From positions 310,001 through 374,000 of the forward strand of contig JAEBUN010000032.1 of the NCBI GenBank assembly GCA_023014365.1: a stretch of DNA of 64,000 bases. The letters run 5' to 3'. This stretch comes from Lepiota brunneoincarnata (lineage: Eukaryota > Basidiomycota > Agaricomycetes > Agaricales > Agaricaceae). Positions 1 through 11,523 of this stretch are shown piece by piece. Within the stretch, counting starts at the first letter, position 1, and every line of letters begins with the position of its first letter. The translations under genes were made by a program, and so were the position numbers. Under the pieces are notes generated by a model that worked only from the letters and a program-made list of their open reading frames with translations, searched no databases and had not been told where the DNA came from.

Positions 1-420
1 AGGATGCACGCTAAGCTCAGGCATTTCTGCCAGTGGGTCCCCTTTTATTTCTCGTTTTATCCTGAATCTCTCCGGTAGATCACCCAACACTGGCCTCACT
101 TTTAAGGCTACTGGTTTATATTTCTTCCCAGCCAGGCATTGTACCATATCTTCGTCATCTTCTTCTGTTTCGAAGACAGTTATTCCCTGGTCCTCTGTGC
201 CCTGTGCGTTGGCTATGCGTCCTAGGCACAATAACGCCGTCGCTTTATCTTCTTGTGGACAGTCCTCATCGTGTATGACTTGGTCAATGAACATTAGCTG
301 TAGCTCGGCCTCTGAGAAGCTTCCTTTTGCTAAGCTTAGTGTTTGTGCGACGACAGGGCCCTTCTCATCATCATAGTCTATTATACAAGCCACCTCTCCT
401 TGTCCCTCAGTCAACTCATC
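1..420 (-). pseudogene. Start of pol between protease and reverse transcriptase, family A element (partial)
   Basis: On the minus strand, one frame reads through from about 420 to 1 without a stop. It contains KYKPVALKVRPV followed by LPERFRIKREIKGDPLAEMP. That is the linker seen just before the reverse transcriptase in agaricomycete gypsy polyproteins. The RT core itself would lie to the left of the window. It is out of frame with the 411-1382 segment. Confidence 0.75.
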
Positions 421-1382
421 GAGGTTTCTTGAAAATTTTGACTGTTTTCCCTAAGCTTAGGAGGATTACACTCTCCTTGAGCATAAGTTGGTAACACAGC
501 CCTTTCTCTGGTATTTGGGTCCGTAATAACCAAGGTTTGCTCGCCACTGGCGCTATTCCTGACTTCGCTAGCCATCATTACATCAAAGGGTCGTCCCAGG
601 AGTACTCGATACGCGGGGCTACGAACGATGTGAACTTGCAAATAGATTGTGACTCCCCCGCAGGTAAAGCCTATGTTCTTTGCCAATCCACAAGTCTTTT
701 CAACCTGCCCATTCGCACTCTGCAAATTTATCGTAGTATCTGGGTCCCAAGAAACTTGACATGCAATCGCCGCTTCCTGACTCATGGAGACGATCTGTGA
801 CCTGCTATCTAGCAAGGCCTCTTCCTGCCGAATCCCATTTATCAGAGTTGGCACTACTCTCAACGGCTTGCATTCTTTCGCAATAAACACTTGTCGTCCC
901 CTGTCTCTTTGGGGCAGTGACTTCAAGTACTGCATGATTGGATCCTGAGCTACCCAGGCTTGGGTTGCCGAGCCTTCTCGGAGCACCGTATCATACTTCC
1001 GAGGACCGTCTGCTAGCTCCATTATCATGACTTGTACTGGCCCACTATTAATCTCTATATCTTCTGTATCATCGTCCCCGGGCCCTACTCCTGCTATTAA
1101 GCTTTGACTTGTGGGTACCCGTTTTCTCATAATGCGCTCTCTATAAGCATTCCTGTATATCGGTGACAATGCCAAGAGTTCTCCATGCGATACTGAGGCT
1201 TCTCGCTTCAATACCCTGCTGAGTACTTCCTCAACATCGACATTCCTCTCTATAGGGGCCTGGTGCTTATATGCAGGCTCCTTCTTGGATGGTTCCATCC
1301 TTCTGACAGGCAGTGGTGGTACCTCAACGACCAGGCGCAGTGGTTTCACATTTCTTATATGGTAATTCTCCTGCTGCGGCAC
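411..1382 (-). pseudogene. Retropepsin-type protease region of the family A element
   Basis: This is a 323-codon open segment with the layout of the fungal gypsy protease domain. An ALLDSRSQIVSM stretch sits where the family has the catalytic D-S/T-G triad, and AYRVLLGRPF follows about 60 residues later as the usual LLGRPF flap-end motif. The glycine of the triad is replaced by arginine (DSR), a change expected to damage activity. The frame ends at 411 in ATG-AGT-TGA, while the pol homology continues one frame over, so a frameshift (mutational or programmed) lies at about 411-440. Confidence 0.75.
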
Positions 1383-1520
1383 GCATTGGTTTCTCCGTTG
1401 TCTGCCCTATTTCCTCATTTTCTGATTCTTCTGATCGCTCGGAATCCGACGCGTCCTCAGGAGTCTGTCCTCTGGCGAAGGCGACCTTCTTCTTCAGAGC
1501 CGGCTCCTTCCTCGAACCCT

Positions 1521-3530
1521 TTAGAAACCCGACTCCAAGTTCCTAGTCTTCGCGCCACTTCTGGTGTCCAAATACTGGCTTGCCGAGGGCGTACCATCCG
1601 TCAAACTGCTAAGCTTAGCCTGTATCTGGGCCAATTGCTCAGCCAAAGACTGTATTTCGACGTTATCCTCCTTCCTGGTCATAAGCTTAACCTTTGGGGC
1701 ACTCCCGGCGTGGATGGCAGCTGTCTCCAACATTTCCATGCGCTGCTTCAGACGGCGGACTTCTTCTTCCGCTGGTGACCTTTGGTTTTCTGACCTTGGG
1801 AACGCTCTCTGTGCAAACCCCACTGACATTGGCACTTGCGGTAACTCAGGCTCAACCTCCGGCAGTTCTGGTATCTGAACGAAGAGTTGTCCCTTTGTCG
1901 CATAGTACTTTGCCACTTTCTCTTTAATAGGCCCTTCTCCTCGAGGGATACTTGAGCCATCTCCCATATATATTTTGTTCCCTTCGACTCTAATTCGGCC
2001 AGCTTGCTTATCCGCCTCCATGTCTGGGCAGAATAACCAACTATGCCCTAATAACCAGCAGTAGAAACACTTGCGGTTGGAAAGCGACCCTGCTGACCCA
2101 CTTCCGGTATTCCTCTGAGCGTGGTTATAACCGGCATGATTATGTCCGTCTTTCGCCAAGCTCTCTAAGTATGATTTTAAGGTATGCCCCTGGATATTCA
2201 TGAGGTCCTTAAGCTCAGCGAGGCCACCTGCCATCTGCGAGACTTCATCCTGAAATTTCTGCTTTAAGCTTTGCAGCTCTCGCTTTACTACTGGGTCATA
2301 AGTCCCTGTTCCGGACGTCGCGGGTGGATGGCTCATCGATGCCGAGTTTACCGGCCTCAAATCCTGATGAAGGGATCGCATAAGTGTTTTGCCAATCGAA
2401 ATTTCGACGGCTTTATCCACGACAATCCTCCAATCATAGGGGTCCTCTTCGTGTAAATCCTTTGCAGTCAGTGCCGACCCATCGCTTGTGGTTCTACGCG
2501 CCCTGGTGATCGCTAATCTCGCATTGAGTACATCCTGGAACACCGAGTCCAGTGCGCTCGTAAATAACTTGACTAGTTCTCGGTTCGAGACTACCGCCGG
2601 CGACTTCAGACACTTCTCTGCTTCGAGAATGAATCGCCTTTTAAAGTCCAAGACTTTATGCTCCTCATTCATCGCAATGCCTCTACTCTCTGCACAGAGT
2701 TCCCTCAATCGTCGCACTGAGCCCTGCTCGGCTGCCACAGTCTCGGGATACTCTTTCTTCAATCTCTCCACGAAGCCTGTCCAGCTTCCTGCTGGGAACT
2801 CTGCAAAACTCATCCACTCTTCACGGATATCCTGGTCCACATATGACACTGCCCAATTTATCCTTTCTGCATCGTCCGTCGTCTTCGTTATCGTGAAGAG
2901 CCAGTTCAAGCGTCCAGAGATAATTTCTCAATGTCTGTGGTTTTGATGCATCCCATCTGGGAGCATTATTGCTAAAGGGAATTGGCATACGCTCGTGTCC
3001 CATTTTACTAGCTGTAGTCGTCGTAGACAGCGTGGTTTGGTTTGTCTGTACAGTCAGAGTTGACTGTGATATCTGTGGTACCGTAGAGGCACCAGGAGGG
3101 TTGTATGAAACGAGTTTTGGTTTGTAAACGCTAAGCTTAGCGTAGGAACGGTCTGACCGTCCTGGCTTTCGGTGTGCAGAATATGCGCTATGTTGCGAGC
3201 TGAGGCTGGAAGCCTTATAGTAATTCTGGGAACAGTAGAGGTCAATGGTGCGACTTCTCTCGATACTGCAACTGCTGAACCACTCGCTGTGTTCGCAGCT
3301 AAAGAGTTAACGGGATCTTTTCGCTTTCGAGAGGTACTAGCGGCGATGAGGCCTTCAGAACCTTCTGGACAATTGGAATTCCGAGTAGTTCTCTGTTTTG
3401 GGGGGTTGACCTTCCTGAGACTGTTCTCGAAGGACGTGTTGGGTGACTTTACGGTCTTTGCTTGAACCTTTTTCTGCTTCGCAAGTGAAAGGCGGGCCAG
3501 TGTCCAAGTCTTTTGGTGTTTGTCTTGTGA
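1521..3530 (-). pseudogene. gag of the family A gypsy element, frameshifted
   Basis: The main open segment is 462 codons (2909-1521). Near residue 290 it has a zinc knuckle of the exact CX2CX4HX4C form (C-FY-C, then H, then C), which binds nucleic acid in Gag. The N-terminal part continues in other frames up to about 3530: the segment starting at 3003 (MGHERMPIPF) and one ending near 3003 both belong to the same protein, so at least two frameshifts lie between 2900 and 3400. Gag forms the capsid of the cytoplasmic particle. The segment after 1521 also continues in another frame toward the protease. Confidence 0.75.
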
Positions 3531-3548
3531 AATTCAACTGAAAACCCC

Positions 3549-3567
3549 CCTCGCGGTGGGCTCCAGA
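3549..3567 (-). promoter_or_regulatory. Primer-binding site of the family A gypsy element
   Basis: Two bases after the CA end of the 5' LTR, the minus strand reads TGGAGCCCACCGCGAG. The leading TGG matches the complement of a tRNA CCA end, and the next bases fit a GC-rich acceptor stem. The position is the standard one for minus-strand priming of LTR elements. I cannot say which tRNA is used without a tRNA gene set. Confidence 0.6.
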
Positions 3568-4810
3568 TGAAAAGGTGGTGGAACTTTCGTTGGTTTTAAT
3601 ATAGATAGTGGGCTTGTTTTCACTAAGCTTAGCCGCAATTCGATAAGCTTAAGCTAATACAAGTGGAATGAGATAGATAATGAACAGTTTTGTCTTTTAG
3701 GGTGTTCTGGGGGTGCGTTCTGACAGCGAAATTCAAGAGAGTAGTGTTTTTAGAGGTTAACAAACAGCCATTGAAGTTATCTTAGCCGTACGGTGCAACA
3801 ATGAAAGGACAATCCCTGCCAATTCAAAGCGCTGGGTCTCTGGTCTCTGGTCTCTGAACTCTGGTCTCTGTCTCTGTCTCTGGGTTGGTCGACGACTGAA
3901 GAAATCACACTTAACGACGCACACTAAATAGTCCTCTGAAACCGTTCTTGATCACAGCTTGCAGACTTGTGTGTGGAAGTGGGGGTGAGACCTCTTGCTT
4001 CTCCACGAACAAGTGCGACCATATTTATATTGTTTAGATACATACAAGAGATAGTAAATATGAAATAGAAAACAATAAGCTTAATTGTTACAGGCACTGT
4101 AGAACATTTTGGAAGGTTCGGCAGCATTTCTACCTCACCCTGGGTTATGGGTTTTTCTCTGATTAACGAATGGCAATCCAGCCAGACGTGTTCCATGCTC
4201 GTCTGCATTATTCTGCGTCCACACAAGCACATTAAGTTTCCGGATCAATTATGATCGGAATGTATAGCGGATGGACAATTCCTTGATCCGTTGTAATTAA
4301 TCTCAGTTAAGCAGTATGCCGAAGTGCCGGGACCCCCAAAGCACTTGTTAATTAGGAGTCTTTGATATTTCTAGGGTTTTGGGCATCGGGTATTGCCTCC
4401 CGAACGTTGGACATTCCGTTCCGTGGTCCGGTCATCATTATTGAACTTGCTATAGACGTAATATGCCTGCGACAGCCGCTAGGTACATTCTTTTATGTTC
4501 AAACGCATTCGGGTTCATCAGAAAACTGCTCGTAAGGTCCCTTGATGCGACCGGGGTATACTCGATAGGCTATGTAGAGCCCTGAATCCCTCCGGAGAGC
4601 GTTCTGATAGCTTGGTTCACTAAGCTTAGTGATAATGAGCTGGTTTGAACACTTCCGAGGCTCGAATATCCTCAGTTCGGTCGAACTGGCTACTACAGGG
4701 ATATAGTACCAATCCTCTATAGAGTTCTTTAATGATATAGCCAATGATTCTATGTAGAGAATCGTTCCTGGAGTACGGAATTCATGTATAGGCGTGAAAT
4801 CGGCATATCA
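3568..4810 (-). repeat. LTR of family A, copy A1 (5' LTR)
   Basis: It begins with TG and ends with CA when read on the minus strand, 1243 bp. Four other copies occur at 9371-10675, 17296-20158, 29578-30722 and 40579-43471. It contains a TATAAATA-like box, a GAGACA-type microsatellite near its 3' end and several TAAGCTTA palindromes. A primer-binding site follows it directly, which fixes it as the 5' LTR rather than a solo LTR. No target duplication can be checked because the other end of the element is outside the window. Confidence 0.88.
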
Positions 4811-6308
4811 TCGTGAGAGTGAGACATGAGGTTTTGGAGTTCCTGGAGCAAACGAGCTGCCCGGGAGAAGTGTCAGAACTGTTAAGCTTAGCAAATAGAA
4901 GTAAGAAATTGCCCACCAGATAAGCCTGCAAAGGTGCGCTCATCGGAAGTAAACTCGGTATGGGCACACTCGGCAGTATTGGCATTGGCTTTGGCTAGAA
5001 CCTGTTCAGCCTGGGCATAACAGCAGTGTTTAGTGTTCATATTGGGAACTTGACAATAGGGAAGAAGACAGACAGTGCCTTTAGATGAGGAGGACTTTTT
5101 GACAGCCTCCTAGCAAAGGATGAAGTCGGAATCAGTGGTTAGGGGGAGTAGAGCTGGCGCACCACATTGGAGGTAGACAAACAACACTTGTGATAAGGCA
5201 AGACTACACGAACCTCTTTGACAATAGCTTGAGAGACCTCCTCATCGACCATCATGTCCTGAAGGCGAGTGATTATCTCAGCCAATGTAATAGGTTGAGA
5301 AGCAGCTAGATTACCATGTCAGCACCTGTAAGGGGACTGGCGTCATGTGCATCGCAGTCGCGCCCCCCCCTTACGCAAGGTACTTCTAGGGACCTGCAGG
5401 TTGGACTGTCTGGGCTCGGCCCTCTTAGCTGATGCCCGATGCCTGAGCCCTGGTCTCGGCCTTCGGCCACCCCCATCCCTGAGCCTGATCCATGGGCGAC
5501 TTCTTATTATTAGTTGCTTGTTTATTGTTTGTGTACATTATTACTGGTAGCTATCAGTAGTGTCTGGTTACCTGGTCTGTGCGCAGACCACTATGTATAT
5601 ATATAGCATGGGTGGCGATTGTAATCGCCACCTGAATATCAACTTGGTTCCGGTGCCTATCTTCCCCTAACAGCACTGGTTGCTCAGGAGTTGGAAGCAC
5701 TGGTCATACTCTCAGCAAGCTTGGTATTGGTGTCTACCACAACAGCAGCAGAGATAGGGGCCTTGTGACCTTTGCGAGGCTAGGCTTATACATGAGAAGA
5801 CAATCAGAGCCAAAAGAACACTAAGCTTACATGTTTGGGGACAGCAGAGCATTCAGCAATGTTGGAGGAAGTAGAGCCAGTCATGGATGATGGGTTCTGA
5901 GCCTCTTTGGTCCTGGATTTATGGGATTCTTCAGAACAAACGTGATTAATGTGGCTACAGCATTCAGAGAGCGCCTTGTAGATCACAGGCATTTCATAAG
6001 ACAAATGGTAGTTGTTTTGGTAAATTTTGTAGAGCTTGCAGATACAGAAGACATAGTCCTGGTTGACATGAAGCTTGATAGCCTCATTATCCTCCAATAA
6101 CACTTCAATATAAGCAGACTAGAAATGATTTAGAAACGGCGACAGAAGCATGGAAAGAGTAGACATACCCCAGGGGCATCGAACACAAGGAGAGCCTTCT
6201 TGACGAGGGGACGAGCGACTTGGCCATTTTGCAGGTGCTGAAGACAACCTTTGGCATTGCTGATGAGATTGTTGAGCTTGACCTGGAGATGGGGGATAGA
6301 AGAAGCCA
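4811..6308 (-). pseudogene. Unrecognised multi-exon gene, cut by the family A element and carrying LTR B1
   Basis: The start codon is at 6308 (MASSIPHLQVKLNNLI). Exon 1 is 6308-6169, intron 6168-6119 (50 bp, GT...AG), exon 2 is 6118-5831, and the next intron starts GTAAGCTTAG at 5830. Exon 2 encodes an alpha-helical, Cys-containing segment (HVNQDYVFCICKLYKIYQ) and then a Ser/Thr-rich stretch. Coding-like sequence continues on the far side of solo LTR B1 (5327-5672), for example QPITLAEIITRLQDMM near 5290-5240 and a Cys-rich segment near 5080-4930. It stops at the LTR at 4810. I do not recognise a function. Short Cys-rich genes of this kind are frequent in mushroom repeats, so it may itself be element-borne. 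Confidence 0.45.
5327..5672 (+). mobile_element. Solo LTR of family B, copy B1
   Basis: 346 bp, starting TGTAAGGGGA and ending TCCCCTAACA, which are imperfect inverted termini of the TG...CA type. Flanks are GCACC and GCACT, a 5-bp target duplication with one mismatch. Inside are a TATATATATAG box and two hairpins described in the findings. It lies within or beside an intron of the minus-strand gene at 4811-6308. Confidence 0.8.
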
Positions 6309-7002
6309 TTTTCTTGCAAAGGGATGTCTGCTAGAATGAGGCATTGCTCCCTCACTTTTATAAGAAAAGGCTGTTGGCAGTGATGACAAATCATAACAAG
6401 TGGATGAAGAGCACCCTCCACCCTAAGCTTATGACCTGAGAGGCCTAGGAAACCTGTAATCTTGAGTAGCCAGCCTTCAACAGACTTGCTGAACCACAGT
6501 TGCCTTATTAGGTAATATGTCACCAGGGTCTCTGCAGTTATCAGTGTGCACAGGGATTCTGATGGAACGGTGAGGGCACCAATTTCCATTTGGCTAGGGG
6601 GGAGATAGGGTCCCAAGGGGCACTTCAGTTTGACAGTTTGATGCAAGCTTTTTCACGAAGAGCTTTTCCAAATATTGTGGACAGGCTGGTTCGGGCTTGT
6701 AAGGAAACCTGGAGTGGATGAGCTGGATCACTATGCATTGCGGATCACTACACATTGTGGATCACTACTGTGTTGCAGTTCACGGCGTGTTGAGGGTTCA
6801 GTAGGCATCGCAGAAGTGTCAGAGAAATATCTAATGAGCATATAAGTGGCTGGAAGCCTTAGCTTAGCTCAGGGTCTTCAGAAAGGCCTCAAGCTTAACT
6901 CAGAAAGATACCAAGAGACAAGAATCTTTAATTATGAATGTATCTACAGGACAAAATAGGATGTTACATTCAAGAGATAAAGGTATAAAAGGGGAGCGGC
7001 TA

Positions 7003-9162
7003 GTTTAAGTCCTCCAAGATAGACTCCGGATCCTGAGTCATCAGGAAAGCAAGGAAGAGAAGTGATTTGAGCTCCTTGAATTCTTCGTATGTCAGGACTC
7101 CCGGAAAGTTGTTGGTGAACTTAAAGAATGCCTCGACATCTTCAATAGAGTTGGCCATCCCCATCTCAACAAATGCCATGTCGTTACCTTCCAAGGCTGT
7201 CTTGGTAGCTTGCATTTCCTGGATGAACTGATAAACCACCCAACAGTGGTGAAACGCCAAAGCCTCATAAGCAACACAGTTTGCCTCCAGGCTGACCAAG
7301 CTGGAGGACACAACACGTGCAAAAGCAGCCAGATCTAGAAAATAAAGAGAATAAGAAAAGAGAAAAATAGTGAACAAAGAAACTTACAGTATTCACTGGT
7401 CAGTGAAGACGTGACTAGGGCATTCACAACGCCAGCCAAGACTTGCGGATGGTCTGCGAAGGTGCAGGGGTAATTATAGAGGTCACAGCTGCGACACTTC
7501 TTACCCTTGCCCAGAGGCTTGCACTCCAACTTATGAGCAGTGCAAGAAGGACACCAAGACTGAGGTGGCATGTACTGGGGTAGATGTCAAAACCTTCAGT
7601 AAGGAAACACGAAAAAAAAACTTGGAGAACATACCAAAAGCTGGCTAGCTGCCAGCAGCCTAGGAAAGTCCTCACAAAAGAGTGGGACTGGGTGGCAGTA
7701 TCCATGGTCCTGAATAATGGCAGCCTCAGAGTGTCAAACACAAACTTGGGGAATGTATTTCTTTGTCCATGTGTTGGAACTCTTCTTGGACAAAAGGATG
7801 TGTTTTTGACACTGACGGGCCAGCATGAGGAGACTCTTGAGGGATCTCTGGAACCACCGGGCTAGGCAAATGAGAAAGGACAGGGGTTGGAGAAGCTAAG
7901 AACGCATCTTGAAAAACAAAAGTTGGTTCTTGAGGGGCAGGCAAAGGCTCCAGAAGGAGCTCCAAATCTGGAGAAGGTAAAATCTCCATGGCACTTGCAA
8001 GAGACTTGACTGGAGTGCCAGCCAAGTGAGGTGGTGATGGGGTTGGGCACCTAGGTGAAGCCAGCACATGTTGCCCATCCAGAGAAGAGGACCAGCTAAA
8101 GATTTTAAAGAGGTCAGCTTGAGAGACCTCAGGGACCGGAGAACACGATGACAAGTTAGAACCCACCAGGAATAAGGGGAGAGGGGGTGGCATTGATGAT
8201 TTCACCTTCTGTTTGCCTTTAAGGGCAGCTGGTATACGCGCTAAAGCAGAAGTCAGCAGAAAGAACAAATATATTGTGAAAATGACTAAGCTTATGCATT
8301 GAAGTAGCAGAAGAGAGTACAGGGGAAGAAGGCCAGTTTGTTGAAGGGCCCAGCACCTCTGAACCTGATGCAATACCCAGGGGAGGGAGCACCAGCAAGT
8401 CTTTCTCAGTCCAGGGTGTGCAGCGAGACAGCGAGAGGGGGCAGCAACATTGAACTGGACAAAGCCTCTGTGGATAATCCACCAGAGGGCCTGCCTAACA
8501 GGGATACCTGACAAGGGTTCTGCGGAAAATCCAGCAGAGCACTCATTGGTTGGATTGCACAATGACGCAATGGAAATCATGCATCTCAGCACTGGAACGG
8601 CCAAGGGAGAGGCCTGGCGGAGGAGTTGGTTCATGGGGTGGAGAGTATGGTGGAGGAGGGGTCCTTGCCACACCCACCTGACAATTTCCACAAGCTCCTC
8701 AAGCTCCTTGCCCTCCTCTAGCCCTCCTAGTATGCAGTGCTGGTGGTTCCCATTGAGGCAGGAGGTTGCAACACACTGGTAGGTGAATAGTGAGACCTAA
8801 AAGCAGAGAAAACATGAGTAATGACAACAAGAATGGAGGAAAAATGCGATGTACATTGCGCGATTGAAGGAGAAGATGCGTTTCCTGGAGCCATAAGAGT
8901 GCTCCTTGGCTCAGTGTAGTCTGAAGGCAGTGTTTGGCAAGACAAAGGCCAACAGTAAAACTGAACATTGCTTACTAGAGGAAGAATCTGAATCTTCATC
9001 ATGACAAGCTCTCTTGTTGCTGCAGCAGGTTTCTGTCCATTGTTGCTGTAGGTGGGTGTAGAAGACTGAAAGTTGAGATGAAAATAGACGAGTGAGAAGT
9101 GAGAGGGAGAACGAAAAGAGAGGAAACAAGACCTTGGGACTTTTAAAAAGACCCAATAACAA
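7003..9162 (-). CDS. Unrecognised multi-exon gene with a Cys-rich (CxxC) segment
   Basis: The minus strand shows coding-like exons in order. A Ser-rich start region lies at about 9160-8960. A long Pro/Ser-rich exon lies at about 8240-7730 (SSMPPPLPLFLVGSN). A Cys cluster lies at about 7571-7389: WCPSCTAHKLECKPLG, then KKCRSC. An intron at about 7385-7326 is followed by a last exon at 7325-7003 (HHCWVVYQFIQEMQATKTAL) ending in a stop near 7003. The paired CxxC motifs suggest metal binding, perhaps a zinc-knuckle or GAL4-like fold, but spacing does not match a family I can name. Exon joins at the 5' side are uncertain. The family resembles the neighbouring broken gene at 4811-6308 in composition. 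Confidence 0.4.
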
Positions 9163-9370
9163 GATAAAAATTTAGGCTATAGCAACAAGAAGTTGATCTA
9201 TACAGTTAAACTCAGTGACATGACATCATTTTGGAATAAGCTTAGCAAAAGTATGCTACTCTCGAAGCTGGTGAACATTCTAGAACATAGAACTGCATCA
9301 GAGAGACTCAGATACTGCAAATTTGAAGGAGATAATGACTGAGGACAGTCAGCAATTGGTTAGGGGGAGA

Positions 9371-10675
9371 TGATATGCTGATTTCATGCCTATACATGAA
9401 TTCTGTACTCTGGAATGATTCTCTAAATAGAATCATTGGCTATATCATTAAAGAACCCTATAGAGGATTGGTACTATGTCCTGTAGTAGCCAGTTCGACC
9501 AAACTGAGGATATTTGAGCCTTGGAAGTGTTCAAACCAGCTCATTATCACTAAGCTTAGTGAACCAAGCTATCAGAATACTCTCCAGAGGGATTCCAGAC
9601 TCTACATAGCCTATTGAGTATACTCCGGTCGCATCCAGGGACCTTACAAGCAGTTTTCTGATGAACTCGGATTTGTTGGAACCTACAGAATGTACATAGC
9701 AGCTGTTGCAGGTGTATTACGCCTGTAGCAAGCCCAATAATGATGACCGGACCATGGAATGGAACGTCCAACATTCAGGAGGCGACACCTGATGCCCAAA
9801 ACCCTAGACATATCAAAGACTCATAATTAATGAGTGCTTTGTGGGTCCCAGCACCTCAGCATATTGCCAGACTGAGATTAATTACAACAGATCAAGGGAT
9901 TGTCCATATGCCATACATTCCAATCATAATTGATCTGGAGGCTTAACACGCTTGTGTGGATGCAGAATAATGCAGACAAGCATGGAACATGTCTGGCTAG
10001 ATTGCCATTCATCAATCAGAGAAAAACCCATAACCCAGGGCAAGGTAGAAATGCTGCCAAACCTTCCAAAGTATTCTGCAGTACCTGTAACAATTAAGCT
10101 TATTGTTTTCTATTTCATATTTACTATCTCTTGTATGTATCTAAACAATATAAATATGGTTCGCGCTTGTTCGTGGAGAAAGAAGAGGTCTCACCCCCAC
10201 TTCCACATGCAAGTCTGCGAGCCATGATTAAGAATAGTTTCAGAGGACTAATTAGTGTGCATCATTAAGTGTGATTTCTTCAGTCGTCGACCAACCCAGA
10301 GACAGAGACAGAGAACAGAGTCCAGAGTTTAGAGTTCCAGAGTGCTAGAGACAGAGACAGAGACAGAGAACAGAGTTCAGAGACCAGAGACCAGAGACTA
10401 GAGACCCCAGCACTTTGAATTGGCAGGGATTGTCCTTTCACTGTTGCACCAGTACTGGCTAAGATAACTTCAACTGGCTGTTTGTTAACTTCTAAAAACC
10501 CTATTGTCTGGAATTTCGCTGTCAGAACACACCCCCAGAACACCCTAAAAGATGAAACTGTTCATTATCTATCTCATACTACTTGTATTAACTTAAGCTT
10601 ATCAAATTTCGACTAAGCTTAGTGAGAACAAGCCATTTATCTATATTAAAACCCATGAACGTTTCCACCTTTTCA
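9371..10675 (+). mobile_element. LTR of family A, copy A2 (probably solo)
   Basis: 1305 bp, TGATATGC...TTTTCA, opposite in orientation to A1. It has no matching flanks (GGAGA and GCAGG), so a rearrangement or a decayed duplication is likely. Its right end cuts straight into the integrase of a different gypsy element. It carries a TATAAATA box, a GAGACA microsatellite at about 10300-10400 and an 80-codon ORF at 9375-9617 shared with other copies. Many CpG sites kept in A1 and A5 are TpG or CpA here. Confidence 0.8.
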
Positions 10676-11396
10676 GCAGGTCAACCAGGAATTGGACCAA
10701 TACCTCTGGATCTTTGTCAATGAGCAACAGAATGATTGGCATGACCTCCTCCCCCTGGCAGAATTTCAGCACAACAACCACATCCACACTTCCACCCAAC
10801 ACTCACCATTTGTCCTAGACACTGGCCAAAACCCAAGAATGGGGTTTGAACCCTGCCAACAACCATCTTGGCTGGAAACAGTCAACAAGTTCAAATCCCA
10901 GATGGAATTGGCATTGGAGGAGGCAAGATTGGCACTTGCGAAGTCCAAAGATGATATGGCAAGGTACTACAACCAATGGCAAACCCCAACTCCAGAGTTC
11001 AAGCCCAGAGACAAGGTTCTCCTGGATGTGTCAGACATACAAACCACACAACCATCCAAGAAACTCTCACATTGCTGGTTAGGACCCTATGCAATTGACA
11101 AACAGGTCAGCCCCAATGCATACCGACTGAAGCTACCAAAATCCATAAGACACCTCCACCTGGTCTTCAATGTGGTAGAGCTCACACTCACTCCCACAGA
11201 CCCCATTCCCCAATGCCAGCCCAAACCACTGCCAGCACCTATCATCATTGAGGATGAAGAAGAGTGGGAAGTTGAGGAAATCCTGGATAGCTGCATCCAC
11301 CAGAGGAGACTCCAGTTCCTAGTGAAATGGAAGGACTTTGGGATTGAAGAAAACTCCTGGGAATTGGCCGAGGACATCCATGCCCCAACTGCATAA
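10676..11396 (+). pseudogene. Gypsy (chromovirus) integrase C-terminus with chromodomain
   Basis: The frame enters from the LTR at 10676 and reads QVNQELDQYLWIFVNEQQN, the end of the integrase core. It continues through the GPY/F-like region (CWLGPYAIDKQVSPNAYRL) and ends in a chromodomain (WEVEEILDSC, then LQFLVKWKDFGIEENSWE) at about residues 185-234 of the 234-codon segment. In chromoviruses this module targets insertion to heterochromatin. The rest of pol is missing because LTR A2 abuts it, so the element is dead. A purine-rich tract and the 3' LTR follow in the expected order. Confidence 0.9.
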
Positions 11397-11523
11397 TGGA
11401 ATTCTATCAACAACACCCAGGAGCTCTGAGACAGATCAGGAGTCTTGCATTCAGCTCAATCCCCTTCCATGCCCTCAATCTGACTATTGTGCCGAGTCAT
11501 CACAACCTTGAAGGGGGGGTAGG

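Larger units (their letters stand above)
1..4810 (-). mobile_element. Ty3/gypsy LTR retrotransposon (family A), 5' part, cut by window edge
   Basis: Read on the minus strand the order is 5' LTR (4810-3568), primer-binding site, gag (about 3530-1521), protease (1382-411) and the first part of pol (below 411), which leaves the window on the left. The layout and the conserved peptides are those of fungal Ty3/gypsy elements. Several frameshifts separate gag segments, protease and pol, so this copy probably cannot make Gag-Pol, although sequencing indels could give the same picture. CpG is still common in the LTR, which suggests a fairly young copy. The element interrupts a minus-strand gene that resumes to the right of 4810. 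The 3' LTR and the integrase are not in the window. Confidence 0.85.

Noticed and set aside
1263..2946. Plus-strand ORFs opposite gag and protease
   Set aside because: They are antisense shadows of the minus-strand gypsy genes, without motifs.
10296..10410. GAGACA tracts as a separate satellite
   Set aside because: They are a constant part of the family A LTR and vary only in length between copies.
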